A stretch of DNA of 64,000 nt from CBDUEV01 sp965366365 (lineage in GTDB: Bacteria > Actinomycetota > Acidimicrobiia > Spongiisociales > JAENVV01): assembly GCA_965366365.1 (NCBI GenBank), contig CBDUEV010000003.1:1-64000 (forward strand). Reading direction: 5' to 3'. Under the pieces are notes generated by a model that saw only the letters and a list, made by a program, of their open reading frames with translations, did not search any database and was not told where the DNA came from. The position numbers and the translations under genes were made by a program. This document shows, piece by piece, positions 17,532 through 25,044 of the stretch (within the stretch, counting starts at the first letter, position 1; every line of letters starts with the position of its first letter).

Positions 17532-17801
17532 TCAGGGGGTTGTCACCTCATCGACAACGCCCACGACCAGCGCCCGCACAGGAGCCACCGTTTCGCCGAG
17601 GATCTGGCGGGCGCCGGTGCCCTCGTCCAGGATCAGAACGGTCTCGCCTACGCCGGCTCCCACCACGTTGACGGCGATCACGTAGTCGCCCGTGGCGGTT
17701 CCGTCCGGGTGAACGAGGTCGCACAACAGGAGCTGGCGCCCATCGAAGACCGGGGCGGAGATCGTCGAGACCACCGTGCCGGAGACGCGCGCCACCTTCA
17801 C
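17532..17801 (-). CDS. BMC-P pentameric shell protein (EutN/CcmL family)
   Basis: 89 residues, GTG start overlapping the stop of the previous BMC-P gene (GTGA). The fold signature is clear: an N-terminal strand MKVARVSGTVVST, LVHPDGTATGDYVIAVNVVGAGVGETVLI, and a C-terminal VVGVVDEV. Five copies form a truncated pyramid that caps a vertex of the icosahedral shell. It is the last gene of the operon and the shortest of three BMC-P paralogues. Three different BMC-P genes suggest mixed vertices or different roles for each. Confidence 0.93.
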   Translation of the reverse strand: MKVARVSGTVVSTISAPVFDGRQLLLCDLVHPDGTATGDYVIAVNVVGAGVGETVLILDEGTGARQILGETVAPVRALVVGVVDEVTTP

Positions 17802-18115
17802 GATCTCTTCTTCCTCGCCGGACGCTTCTTGGGTCCGCTTGGCGCCGCGACGATGTCCACCTCGTCGACGATCCCCACAATGGCATGGTCGACCGGTACA
17901 AACGGCTCCGGCATGGCCTGGGCCGCCTCGCGACTTCCGACGAAGTAGACGAGCTCATCGGGTCCGGCCATGGCCACCCCGTCGGCGGCCACAACCGGCC
18001 GGCCCTTCGGTTCGAGTTCACGCGTCAAGGGCTGGACGATGAGAAACCGCACCCCGTCCAGATCGGGCGTCTTCACCGTGGCCACCACGGTGCCGATCAC
18101 GCGCCCCAGGTGCAC
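17798..18115 (-). CDS. BMC-P pentameric shell protein with basic tail
   Basis: 105 residues, GTG start, GGGGAG about 9 bases upstream. N-terminal strand HLGRVIGTVVATVKTPDLDG, then VVAADGVAMAGPDELVYFVGS and AIVGIVDEVDIV, as expected of EutN/CcmL pentamers. After the fold ends (about residue 90) there is a tail ending GPKKRPARKKRS, strongly basic and absent from the other two paralogues here. The tail could reach into the lumen or the cytosol and bind cargo or nucleic acid; this is speculation. Translationally coupled to the next BMC-P gene. Confidence 0.93.
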   Translation of the reverse strand: MHLGRVIGTVVATVKTPDLDGVRFLIVQPLTRELEPKGRPVVAADGVAMAGPDELVYFVGSREAAQAMPEPFVPVDHAIVGIVDEVDIVAAPSGPKKRPARKKRS

Positions 18116-18119
18116 GTCG

Positions 18120-18716
18120 TCACGCTCCCCTGATCCGTCGCGAGAACCGCGCGTCGGCCGCCAGGTTCTCGTCCATCTCCGGATGCAGTTGGGCGATCAC
18201 GCGACTGCCGAGGACCTGACCCGGAATGCGATCCGTTCCGACCTCAACCGAGACTTCCACCTCGCCGATGACGCCATCGAAGAGCAGGTACGCCTTACCG
18301 CCCAGGCCGTCAGCGAGACGGATCTCCCGCAGCGTCACGGTCGCTCCCTTGATACCAGCGTCGGCGGCTTCGATGACGGCGGCCACCGTGGCGGTTTCGA
18401 TGATGCCCAGCGCCTCGCCGGACCCCTCCATCCGCGTCCCGACCAGAGCCTCCACGACTCGGGGGTGGATATCGGCCAGGAATACCTCATCGATGAGATG
18501 CTCGGCGGCCACCTGGCGTCCCGCATCGACGGCCTCCTCGACGTCGCCGACCTGCCCTCCCGCCAGAACGAGGTATTTGCCCGGCTGCACCGTCCCCGCC
18601 AGGAGAATATCGAGGGGGGCGCGCTTGACCATGGCATCTCCTGCCTCGATTCCCGCCGCGATCGAATCGAACTCGAGAAGGGCGATGGCGGGCTGGAGGG
18701 AACGTTCCGTGGTCAC
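18120..18716 (-). CDS. BMC-T shell protein, tandem BMC domains
   Basis: 198 residues, GTG start, 10 bases after the aldehyde dehydrogenase gene. Two BMC folds in one chain: ALLEFDSIAAGIEAGDAMVKRAP and LDILLAGTVQPGKYLVLAGGQVGDVEEAVDAG make the first (about 8-90); ALGIIETATVAAVIEAADAGIKGA through ISEVEVSVEVG-like sequence makes the second (about 101-180). A trimer of such chains forms a pseudohexameric tile with a central pore, often used for larger metabolites or electron carriers. From memory it resembles the single-layer BMC-T1 of the Haliangium ochraceum shell. Confidence 0.93.
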   Translation of the reverse strand: MTTERSLQPAIALLEFDSIAAGIEAGDAMVKRAPLDILLAGTVQPGKYLVLAGGQVGDVEEAVDAGRQVAAEHLIDEVFLADIHPRVVEALVGTRMEGSGEALGIIETATVAAVIEAADAGIKGATVTLREIRLADGLGGKAYLLFDGVIGEVEVSVEVGTDRIPGQVLGSRVIAQLHPEMDENLAADARFSRRIRGA

Positions 18717-18726
18717 GAGAGTCGCA

Positions 18727-20187
18727 TCAGACGATCCGCAGCGCCCCGACGACGGTCACCCGCCGGGGACGCGAAAACGTCCGGGGTCGGGTCAGGCCAT
18801 CACCGCTCGGCGAAGCAATCGAGAACGACGAATAGCCTTCGCCGCCTTCCCCGAGCCCTGCGAAGAACGACGCATTCGCCACGAAGATCGAACAGTTCAT
18901 GGCGCGGGCCATCCGAGTGATCGTCTCCACGTTGGTCGAATGGATCCCGGCCGTATGACGAAAGCCGTGCTCTGCGCGAACGGCCAGGTCGATGCCTACG
19001 TCCACATTGGAAACACGGACCACCGGGAAGACCGGCATCATCTGCTCGGTCCACACGAGGCTGTGCTCCACCGGTACTTCGGCGACCACCAGGCGCACGT
19101 CGTCGTCGACCTGAACACCGATCTGAGCGAGGATCACCGAGGCGTTTTTGCCGATCCAGGCCGGGTTGATGACGCCCGGTTTGTTGGGCTGGCCCATCTC
19201 CCTGAAGATCACCCGCTCGAGCCGCTGCAGCTCATGCTGTTTCAACACGTAGGCGCCGGCCTTCCCCATCTCGCGAACCAGACGGTCCGCCACCGACTCC
19301 ACGACGATCGCCAGCTTCTCGTCCGTGCAGATGATGTTGTTGTCGAAGGATGCGCCGCTCACGATGCACCGGGCAGCGCGCTCGATATCTGCCGTCTCGT
19401 CGACGACGACCGGTGGGTTGCCCGGTCCTGCCGCCACCGCACGCTTGTCGGTCTTGAGCGCTTCGCGGACCACGCCGGGTCCACCCGTCACCAGCAACAC
19501 CCGGACGTCGGGGTGTTGCATGAGGTCCTTGGCGCTGTCGATGGTGGGCGTGGGGATGGCAGTCACCAGATCGGGAGGCCCCCCGGCGCCGACGATCGCC
19601 CTGTTGAGCAGGCGCACGTTCTCGGCTGAGACGTTCTTGGCACCCGGATGAACGTTGAACACGACGGCATTGCCGGCCGAGACGATCGAGATGGTGTTGT
19701 TGATGATCGTTGAGGTGGGATTCGTCGTCGGCGTGATGGCCCCGACGAGTCCAACAGGCGCCCACTCCATCACCGCCATGCCCCCGTCCCCTGTCACGGC
19801 CTGCGGCTCGAGATCCTCGGGGCCGGGCGCCTTGGTGGTGACCAACCGATTCTTGCGGACCTTGTCCTCATACCGACCCAGGCCCGTTTCAGTGTGGGCC
19901 AGCAGGGCCAGGTGTTCAGCTTGCTCGAGCATGGAGCGACGCACCGCGGCGATGATCTCGTGCCGGGCCCCGAGTCCCATCTCGGCGTAGCGGGCCTGGG
20001 CGCGTTTGGCGGCGAACACCGCCTCGTCGATGGTCCGGTAGATCCCGTCCCCCAGTTCAACCGAGGCGTCGAGTTCCGCCTGGGCGACCAAGGAGGCGGC
20101 GGGTCGGGAGCGCGTCGACACGTCCCCGAGCCGCTGCTGGACCCGCTCGATGATGGCCTGGATCTCTACGTCATTGAGCTCGCTCAT
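18727..20187 (-). CDS. BMC-associated CoA-acylating aldehyde dehydrogenase (PduP/EutE-like)
   Basis: 486 residues. Residues 1-20 (SELNDVEIQAIIERVQQRL) form an amphipathic helix followed by a flexible linker, the form of a cargo-encapsulation peptide. The ALDH domain follows: PVGLVGAITPTTNPTSTIIN at 144-163, VTGGPGVV at 233-240, and nucleophile Cys287 in NNIICTDEK. PduP-type enzymes turn an aldehyde, CoA and NAD+ into acyl-CoA and NADH. Here the expected substrate is the acetaldehyde released by DeoC, giving acetyl-CoA inside the compartment. It sits mid-operon between BMC-P and BMC-T genes. No phosphotransacylase or alcohol dehydrogenase to regenerate CoA and NAD+ is adjacent. Confidence 0.95.
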   Translation of the reverse strand: MSELNDVEIQAIIERVQQRLGDVSTRSRPAASLVAQAELDASVELGDGIYRTIDEAVFAAKRAQARYAEMGLGARHEIIAAVRRSMLEQAEHLALLAHTETGLGRYEDKVRKNRLVTTKAPGPEDLEPQAVTGDGGMAVMEWAPVGLVGAITPTTNPTSTIINNTISIVSAGNAVVFNVHPGAKNVSAENVRLLNRAIVGAGGPPDLVTAIPTPTIDSAKDLMQHPDVRVLLVTGGPGVVREALKTDKRAVAAGPGNPPVVVDETADIERAARCIVSGASFDNNIICTDEKLAIVVESVADRLVREMGKAGAYVLKQHELQRLERVIFREMGQPNKPGVINPAWIGKNASVILAQIGVQVDDDVRLVVAEVPVEHSLVWTEQMMPVFPVVRVSNVDVGIDLAVRAEHGFRHTAGIHSTNVETITRMARAMNCSIFVANASFFAGLGEGGEGYSSFSIASPSGDGLTRPRTFSRPRRVTVVGALRIV

Positions 20188-20190
20188 CGT

Positions 20191-20478
20191 CTATTTCGTG
20201 TACCGATCCGCTCCGCCCACTTCCCAGGAGTCGACAATGGCCATGACCACCGCATCGACCGGGCGTTCGTGGGTGTATTCGGTCTGGCGCGCCGAGCTGC
20301 CGCTGGCGTACAACACCACCTCGCCCACCCCGGCGCCGACGGCATCGGCCGCCACGACATAGGAGCCGGTTTCGGCGTTGTCGACATCCAGTTGGGCGAG
20401 CACCAGGAACTTGAGCCCGTCGAGACGTGGCTCCTTACGGCTGGCGACCAGCGTGCCGGCGACCCGTCCAAGCAGCAT
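20191..20478 (-). CDS. BMC-P pentameric shell protein
   Basis: 95 residues, starting 9 bases after the BMC-H stop and ending 3 bases before the aldehyde dehydrogenase start. N-terminal strand LLGRVAGTLVASRKEPRLDG, then LDVDNAETGSYVVAADAV and GAGVGEVVLYASGSSARQTE, then VDAVVMAIVDS. GAGVGE(V/T)VL is shared with the 17.5 kb paralogue and is typical of EutN/CcmL. It is the BMC-P gene nearest the hexamer gene and so may be the main vertex protein. Confidence 0.94.
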   Translation of the reverse strand: MLLGRVAGTLVASRKEPRLDGLKFLVLAQLDVDNAETGSYVVAADAVGAGVGEVVLYASGSSARQTEYTHERPVDAVVMAIVDSWEVGGADRYTK

Positions 20479-20487
20479 GCCGGGCTC

Positions 20488-20778
20488 CTACTCTGCCGCG
20501 TCGGCGCGCCCCAGGGGCAGGATGGCGTCGATGTTGGCGTGGGGACGGGCGATGATGTGCGTGGCGATCACCTCACCGACGCGCTCGGCGCCCCGGACCC
20601 CGGCATCGACGGCAGCCTTCACCGCCGCCACGTCGCCTCTGATGATGGCCGTCACGTATCCTCCACCTGTCTCCTCATAGGAGACCAACTCCACTTTGGC
20701 AGCCTTCACCATGGCGTCGGCAGCTTCCACCATCGCCGGGAAGCTGCGTGCCTCGATCATTCCCAGAGCATCGGCCAT
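20488..20778 (-). CDS. BMC-H hexameric shell protein (PduA/CcmK family)
   Basis: 96 residues with a strong site (GAGGAGG 5 bases before ATG). Canonical single BMC domain: ALGMIEARSFPAMVEAADAMVKAA, the pore loop SYEETGGGYVTAIIRGD, then AVDAGVRGAERVGEVIATHIIARPH. The pore loop reads TGGG where PduA has a GSG type, so the pore should be small and polar. It is the only hexamer gene in the operon and would form most of the facets. The C-terminal tail after the helix is short. Confidence 0.96.
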   Translation of the reverse strand: MADALGMIEARSFPAMVEAADAMVKAAKVELVSYEETGGGYVTAIIRGDVAAVKAAVDAGVRGAERVGEVIATHIIARPHANIDAILPLGRADAAE

Positions 20779-20811
20779 GTGTTCCTCCTCGTTCTTTCTT
20801 CTTGTTGTCGA

Positions 20812-21438
20812 CTACTTCGCTTCTCGTCCTTCGAGACCTTCCAATGCAGCTACCGCAGCCTGCCAGCCCACCTCGACGTCGGCCTCTTCGCCTCCGAGGT
20901 AGAGCCGTCCCATGGCGCCGAAGGCTCGCACTTCGAGCACGTTGATGTTGGCCGCCTTCTCTGCCTCGTTGATCGCCAACGCCGCGTAGGCGGCCGGCTC
21001 GCACTCCATCACGTAGAGCGTTTGGCCGGGGATGATCATCTGCCCGTGGCGCATACGATTGATGAGCTGTGCCTGATGGTCGTCGATGCGACGGACGATC
21101 TGGCTGGAGAGAATGCGCGGCTTGAGTCGGTCGCCCTCAGTGAGCCCGCACGCCTCGAGGATCGCCGCCCCGGCGCCCCGTGTCTCGGCCTGTTCGGGCG
21201 AATGGATCTCGAGGAGCCCGAAGTACCGCTCAACGATCTGCATGCCTGGCTTCACCTTGTTCGATTTGAGCGCCACGTCGGTGAGCCGGTTGATCTCGAT
21301 TCCGGGCGAGATCTCCACGAACAGCGATGCTTCGCCGGCCAGCGGCAGGAAGCCCGGCGCAGTCGTGCCGATGAAGGCTGCGTACTGCGGCTGGAGGCTG
21401 TCCAAAAACGCGTAGGACCGTAATTCAATATTGCTCAC
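20812..21438 (-). CDS. BMC-T shell protein, stacked (double-layer) type
   Basis: 208 residues, GTG start with GGGAGG 8 bases upstream; it overlaps the 3' end of deoC. Two permuted BMC domains: SYAFLDSLQPQYAAFIGTT and ISPGIEINRLTDVALKSNK in the first, GQMIIPGQTLYVMECEPAA and EVRAFGAMGRLYLGGEEADVE in the second. From memory this closely follows the Haliangium ochraceum BMC-T2/T3 proteins, whose trimers stack face to face with gated pores. It would be the gated conduit for larger substrates. With the single-layer BMC-T at 18.1 kb the shell has both trimer classes. Confidence 0.94.
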   Translation of the reverse strand: MSNIELRSYAFLDSLQPQYAAFIGTTAPGFLPLAGEASLFVEISPGIEINRLTDVALKSNKVKPGMQIVERYFGLLEIHSPEQAETRGAGAAILEACGLTEGDRLKPRILSSQIVRRIDDHQAQLINRMRHGQMIIPGQTLYVMECEPAAYAALAINEAEKAANINVLEVRAFGAMGRLYLGGEEADVEVGWQAAVAALEGLEGREAK

Positions 21439-22273
21439 TCGAGGTTCCTCCCGTCACGATGGCGATTCCTGCCGAGGCACCGATCCTGGTGGCACCTGCC
21501 GCGATCATCTCTTCAGCGTCTTCACGATTCCGCACCCCGCCGGATGCCTTGATGCCCATCTTGGGGCCCACCGTCTCGCGCATGAGGAGCACATCGGCGA
21601 TCGTTGCTCCCCCACCGGCGTAGCCGGTCGAGGTCTTCACGAAGTCGGCCTTGGCCTCCTTGGCCAAGTGGGAGGCAATCACCTTTTCTCTGTCGTCGAG
21701 CAGGGTCGTCTCGATGATCACCTTGTTGAGAGCCCCCACCTCGTGACAGGCATCGGACACCTTGGCGATGTCCTCTCGCACGACATCGTGCTGGCCGGAC
21801 TTGAGGGCCCCGATATTGATGACCATGTCGATCTCCCTGGCACCGTCACGCAAGACGCGGCGGGTCTCCATCGCCTTGATGTCCGAGGTGGTGGCTCCGA
21901 ACGGGAACCCCACCACGGAGGCGACGCGGACGTCGGTGCCCCGCAGGTTCGTGGAGGCCCGCTTCACCCAGGCGGGATTGACGCACACCGAGGCGAAACC
22001 GTACTCGGCGGCCTCGGAGCAGAGTTGATCGATATCACTGGCGGTGGCATCCGGCCTGAGAAGGGTGTGGTCGATGTATTTGGCGAGGTCGAGGGGAACC
22101 TCCGAGCCTTCTCCCCGATACGAAACCCGGTCGGCTCCATTGGCAACGACCGACCTGACCTTGTCGGGGCTGTGTGCCGCGCAACTCCCGTGGCAGTCCT
22201 CACAAGGGTCCTGGCCGGCCAGGGCAGCGAGCACCTCCCGCGTGACGGCCTCGATGAGCTCTTCTGTGTTCAT
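21425..22273 (-). CDS. deoC: Deoxyribose-phosphate aldolase with encapsulation helix
   Basis: 282 residues; the ATG overlaps the rpiB stop. The aldolase domain starts near residue 62 (LDLAKYIDHTLLRPDA). Active-site residues are present: Asp149 in EIDMVINIG, the Schiff-base Lys213 in DFVKTSTGYAGGG and Lys242 in MGIKASGGVR. It cleaves 2-deoxyribose-5-phosphate to glyceraldehyde-3-phosphate and acetaldehyde. Residues 1-20 (NTEELIEAVTREVLAALAG) form an amphipathic helix like known cargo peptides, followed by a linker with a Cys cluster C24-x2-C27-x3-C31 that ordinary DeoC lacks. The volatile aldehyde product explains the need for a shell. Confidence 0.95.
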   Translation of the reverse strand: MNTEELIEAVTREVLAALAGQDPCEDCHGSCAAHSPDKVRSVVANGADRVSYRGEGSEVPLDLAKYIDHTLLRPDATASDIDQLCSEAAEYGFASVCVNPAWVKRASTNLRGTDVRVASVVGFPFGATTSDIKAMETRRVLRDGAREIDMVINIGALKSGQHDVVREDIAKVSDACHEVGALNKVIIETTLLDDREKVIASHLAKEAKADFVKTSTGYAGGGATIADVLLMRETVGPKMGIKASGGVRNREDAEEMIAAGATRIGASAGIAIVTGGTSSEQY

Positions 22274-22857
22274 GAGGTCGCTTTCAGGTATCGGTGTTCG
22301 ATCTCGGTGATTTTGGCGACTCGATCAGCGTGACGTCCTGGTCCCCAGGGTGTGGCGAGCCACTCCTCGGTGATCTGCCATGCTAGCCCTGCACCGATGA
22401 GGCCCGCCCCGAGGGTGAGGACGTTGGCGTGGTTGTGCTCCCGGCTGTTTCGGGCGCTGGACAGGTCGTAGCAGAGGGCGGCCCGCACGCCGGGGACCTT
22501 GTTGGCGACCATCGACGAACCGATCCCTGCCCCGTCGACGATGATGCCGTAGGTGGCTGTGCCTTGGGAGACGGCCTGTGCCACGGCGTGGGCGAAGTCC
22601 GGGTAATCGACCGAGTCGGCGCTGTCGGTTCCGCAGTCGACCACTTCGTAGCCCGCCTCCTTCAGCCGAAAACCCAAACGCTCCTTGAGCGGGTAGCCAC
22701 CGTGATCGGCCCCGATGGCGATGACCGGCTGCGTCACCCCGTCGGTGGTCGGGTCGGTTGACGGCGTCTGGGAAGGGACGTCGACGTGCTCGCCGCTCTG
22801 CCCCAACCCGGCCACGACACGTCGGACCACCTCCCGAACCTCAGACTCACTTGGCAT
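22270..22857 (-). CDS. rpiB: RpiB/LacAB-family sugar-phosphate isomerase-like protein, BMC cargo
   Basis: 195 residues, first gene of the BMC operon. Residues 1-19 (PSESEVREVVRRVVAGLG) look like an encapsulation helix, followed by a Thr/Pro-rich linker to about 43. The RpiB fold begins at VIAIGADHGGYPLKERL and continues through DCGTDSADSVDYPDFAHAVA and REHNHANVLTLGAG. The phosphate-binding and His residues look conserved. However, the segment that reads ICGTG in E. coli RpiB is VDGAG here: the catalytic Cys is Asp108 and the next Thr is Ala110. It may isomerise ribose-5-phosphate with a different base, use another sugar phosphate, or have lost isomerase activity. Confidence 0.92.
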   Translation of the reverse strand: MPSESEVREVVRRVVAGLGQSGEHVDVPSQTPSTDPTTDGVTQPVIAIGADHGGYPLKERLGFRLKEAGYEVVDCGTDSADSVDYPDFAHAVAQAVSQGTATYGIIVDGAGIGSSMVANKVPGVRAALCYDLSSARNSREHNHANVLTLGAGLIGAGLAWQITEEWLATPWGPGRHADRVAKITEIEHRYLKATS

Positions 22858-22916
22858 GACGCGAGCCTAGTGGGTCGGGGACAGGCTCCCTCGGCGTGGC
22901 TGGGGCATTCCATCCG

Positions 22917-23819
22917 TCACGCCGTGGCTTTGATGATGGTCTGACGGCCGGTCTTGGCCCTACCGGCGATGATCACCCCGGCCAGGGTGATCGTCCCTCC
23001 CACGACGATGAACGGGGTGATCACCTCGTCGAGGAGAAGTACGCCGGCCGTCAGCGAGATCAACGGCGCCAGATAGCCCACCAGGGCGACCCGGCCGGCC
23101 GTTGTGTAGCGGGAGGCGAAGAGGGTTGCGATGAAGGGGAGCAAGGTACTGCCCATCGCCAAAGCGACCAGCACATACCAACCGCCTTCTGGGACGCTGG
23201 AAGGCTCGATGCCCCCGGTCACGAATCCCACCGTGAGGACCAAAGCCGCCCCGGTCAGAAACATGGGAATCGCCAGGTCGCGGGTGTCGTGGTGGGGGGC
23301 GTAGCGGCGCTGGAGGATGCCCGACGCCGAGCCGAAGGCCACCCCTCCCAGCGCCAGTGCCCCGCCCAGCAGTGCGTCGCCACCTTCGGCGATACCCGAT
23401 TCTCCCGACAGGATGAGGATCGAGGTCCCGGCCAGCCCGAGCAACAGGCCCACCAGCTGCACCCGCACGAGCCGCTCGCCGAGGACGAAGTGGGCCAGGA
23501 CCGCGGTGACCACCGGTATGAGGGTGATCACCAGACCTTCGAATCCGGCGGAGATGTACTGGAGGGAGGCGATGAAAAGCATCGGAGCAGCCCCGACCCG
23601 GAGCAGCCCGATGGCGGCTCCACGCCGCCACGCCGCCACGCCGGCCTTACGGCGAATCAGCAGGGCGAACACCGCCACGGCTGCTGCCGCAAAGACGGTC
23701 CGCCCCGAGACCACGGTGAAGGTCGTGGCTCCGCCCAGGAAGAGGAAGCGAGTTCCCACGGCGGCAAAACCCCAACCGATCGAGGCGAGGAGAATGGCCG
23801 CGTTCGCTCGAGTCTGCAT
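22917..23819 (-). CDS. EamA/DMT-family transporter
   Basis: 300 residues from ATG 23819; a TTG 27 bases earlier is also possible. Ten hydrophobic segments in two EamA halves: AILLASIGWGFAAVGTRFLF starts the first, and ALGGVAFGSASGILQRRYA starts the second. Typical helix-4 and helix-9 segments are FEGLVITLIPVVTAVLAHFVLGERL and VALVGYLAPLISLTAGVLLLDE. Members export or import small metabolites; the substrate is unknown. It lies on the same strand 59 bases upstream of the BMC operon and could be co-transcribed with it, but functional coupling is only a possibility. Confidence 0.9.
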   Translation of the reverse strand: MQTRANAAILLASIGWGFAAVGTRFLFLGGATTFTVVSGRTVFAAAAVAVFALLIRRKAGVAAWRRGAAIGLLRVGAAPMLFIASLQYISAGFEGLVITLIPVVTAVLAHFVLGERLVRVQLVGLLLGLAGTSILILSGESGIAEGGDALLGGALALGGVAFGSASGILQRRYAPHHDTRDLAIPMFLTGAALVLTVGFVTGGIEPSSVPEGGWYVLVALAMGSTLLPFIATLFASRYTTAGRVALVGYLAPLISLTAGVLLLDEVITPFIVVGGTITLAGVIIAGRAKTGRQTIIKATA

Positions 23820-23904
23820 CCGGGCAACGCTACTCGACGCCGCCAAAGACCCCGCCCCACCGGCTGCTGCGCTTCGGCGGGGCGTGGTCAGTCCTCTTGC
23901 TCCG

Positions 23905-24276
23905 TCAGAAGATCCAAACCAGGGCGTAGACGACGGCCACCGCCGCGCCCAGCAGCGATCCAGCCAAGGCGATGTATGACCTGGTCGTGAGTGCCTCGTC
24001 CCGGCGGAACAGGCGGTAGGCCATCACGCCGAAGCCGGCGGCCATCAGAATGCCGCCTCCGATCAGTGTCCCAAGTGGCCACCCGGCCGCGAGGGCACCC
24101 ACCTCCCACGTCCAAGCAAACACGGTGATCTCCGACGCGGCATCAGCGAGGAGCATCCAACCGCCCAGGGCTGCCACCAGTACGCCGAGGATCCCAAACG
24201 TCATCTCGAGGCGGGTCCGCACCACGTTGGGTGTCGGGCGCGCTTCGACCGTTTCCCGCTCTCGAAGCAGGGTCAT
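23905..24276 (-). CDS. Small membrane protein, unknown function
   Basis: 123 residues from ATG 24276, GGGAG 7 bases upstream. About three to four membrane segments (MTFGILGVLVAALGGWMLL, then WPLGTLIGGGILMAAGFGVMAY, then YIALAGSLLGAAVAVVYALVW) with a short cytosolic N-terminus. Not recognised. A frame extending to 24504 adds an Arg/Ser-rich stretch that overlaps the anti-sigma gene on the same strand and is rejected. It may be co-transcribed with the sigma/anti-sigma pair upstream, 88 bases away. Confidence 0.75.
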   Translation of the reverse strand: MTLLRERETVEARPTPNVVRTRLEMTFGILGVLVAALGGWMLLADAASEITVFAWTWEVGALAAGWPLGTLIGGGILMAAGFGVMAYRLFRRDEALTTRSYIALAGSLLGAAVAVVYALVWIF

Positions 24277-24364
24277 CACAGACTCCCTTCTCGTGATCTC
24301 TCTCCCAGAATGGAACCAGCGAGAAGCGCTCTGGTAGAGACGGGTGGCCCTTCCGAAGTGGGGG

Positions 24365-25021
24365 CTACCCGGAAGGAATCTGGCCAGTGAGCACGATCTT
24401 GCCCGACGACTCCGGCCCGGCGCCCTCGTCCTGAAGGGTGATGTTGAGGGTGGGGTAGTCGGAGACCTCGACGCCGGACCACAGTCCGATAGGGGCGTTG
24501 CCACGCATGTGGAAGGTGCCGATCGCCACGCTCCCCGCCTCGCCTCTCACCCAGCCCTGGTAGAACGTGCCGGCTGGAGCCGGAGGCAGGCCCGTGATCT
24601 CGAGCCGGATTGCGAACCCGGCGTCGGTGGTGATCACCGAGCCGTCCGCTGATGCGCCCGCCGCCAACTCGGTGCCTTGGAGGACGATATCGATGCCAAC
24701 CGGGTCATCGCTGCGAGTGGCGTTGAGGGTGATCGCGCCGAGAGCGATGAGCGCCACGACGGCGGCCGCCCCTATCCACATGGCGGCGGGCCGGAGCAGC
24801 AATGGTCGAAGGCTCCCGGTGTCGGAGCTCTGCTCTCGCGCGGCTTCTTCGGCCCGTTCGCCGATCAGTCCGACGAGCCTGTCAGCCATGTCAGGTTCGG
24901 GCTCGGCCCACATCCCGCTGCCGGACAGATAGCCACGAACCCGCGCCGCCAAGCCCGCCGGGGCGGTGTTCTCGGGATCGAGTTGGTCGGCGAAGCGCTC
25001 GTCAGACATGCGTACCTTCAT
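24365..25021 (-). CDS. Anti-sigma factor (RskA-like)
   Basis: 218 residues. The N-terminal cytosolic part (about 1-75) has no HxxxCxxC zinc motif. One membrane segment follows (AAMWIGAAAVVALIALGAITL, about 79-99), then an extracytoplasmic domain with IDIVLQGTEL, RLEITGLPPAPAGTFYQGWV and VAIGTFHMRG, as in the RskA (anti-sigma-K) C-terminal domain. It would hold the adjacent ECF sigma factor at the membrane and release it on an external signal. It starts 23 bases after the sigma gene. The start could be either of two Met (residue 1 or 5). Confidence 0.88.
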   Translation of the reverse strand: MKVRMSDERFADQLDPENTAPAGLAARVRGYLSGSGMWAEPEPDMADRLVGLIGERAEEAAREQSSDTGSLRPLLLRPAAMWIGAAAVVALIALGAITLNATRSDDPVGIDIVLQGTELAAGASADGSVITTDAGFAIRLEITGLPPAPAGTFYQGWVRGEAGSVAIGTFHMRGNAPIGLWSGVEVSDYPTLNITLQDEGAGPESSGKIVLTGQIPSG

Positions 25022-25044
25022 TACGAGTGGGTGGCGTCACTGGT

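Noticed and set aside
17532..22857. Classification of the BMC as Pdu, Eut or carboxysome
   Set aside because: No diol dehydratase, ethanolamine ammonia-lyase, RuBisCO or glycyl-radical enzyme gene is present; DeoC and RpiB-like enzymes point to the sugar-phosphate type.
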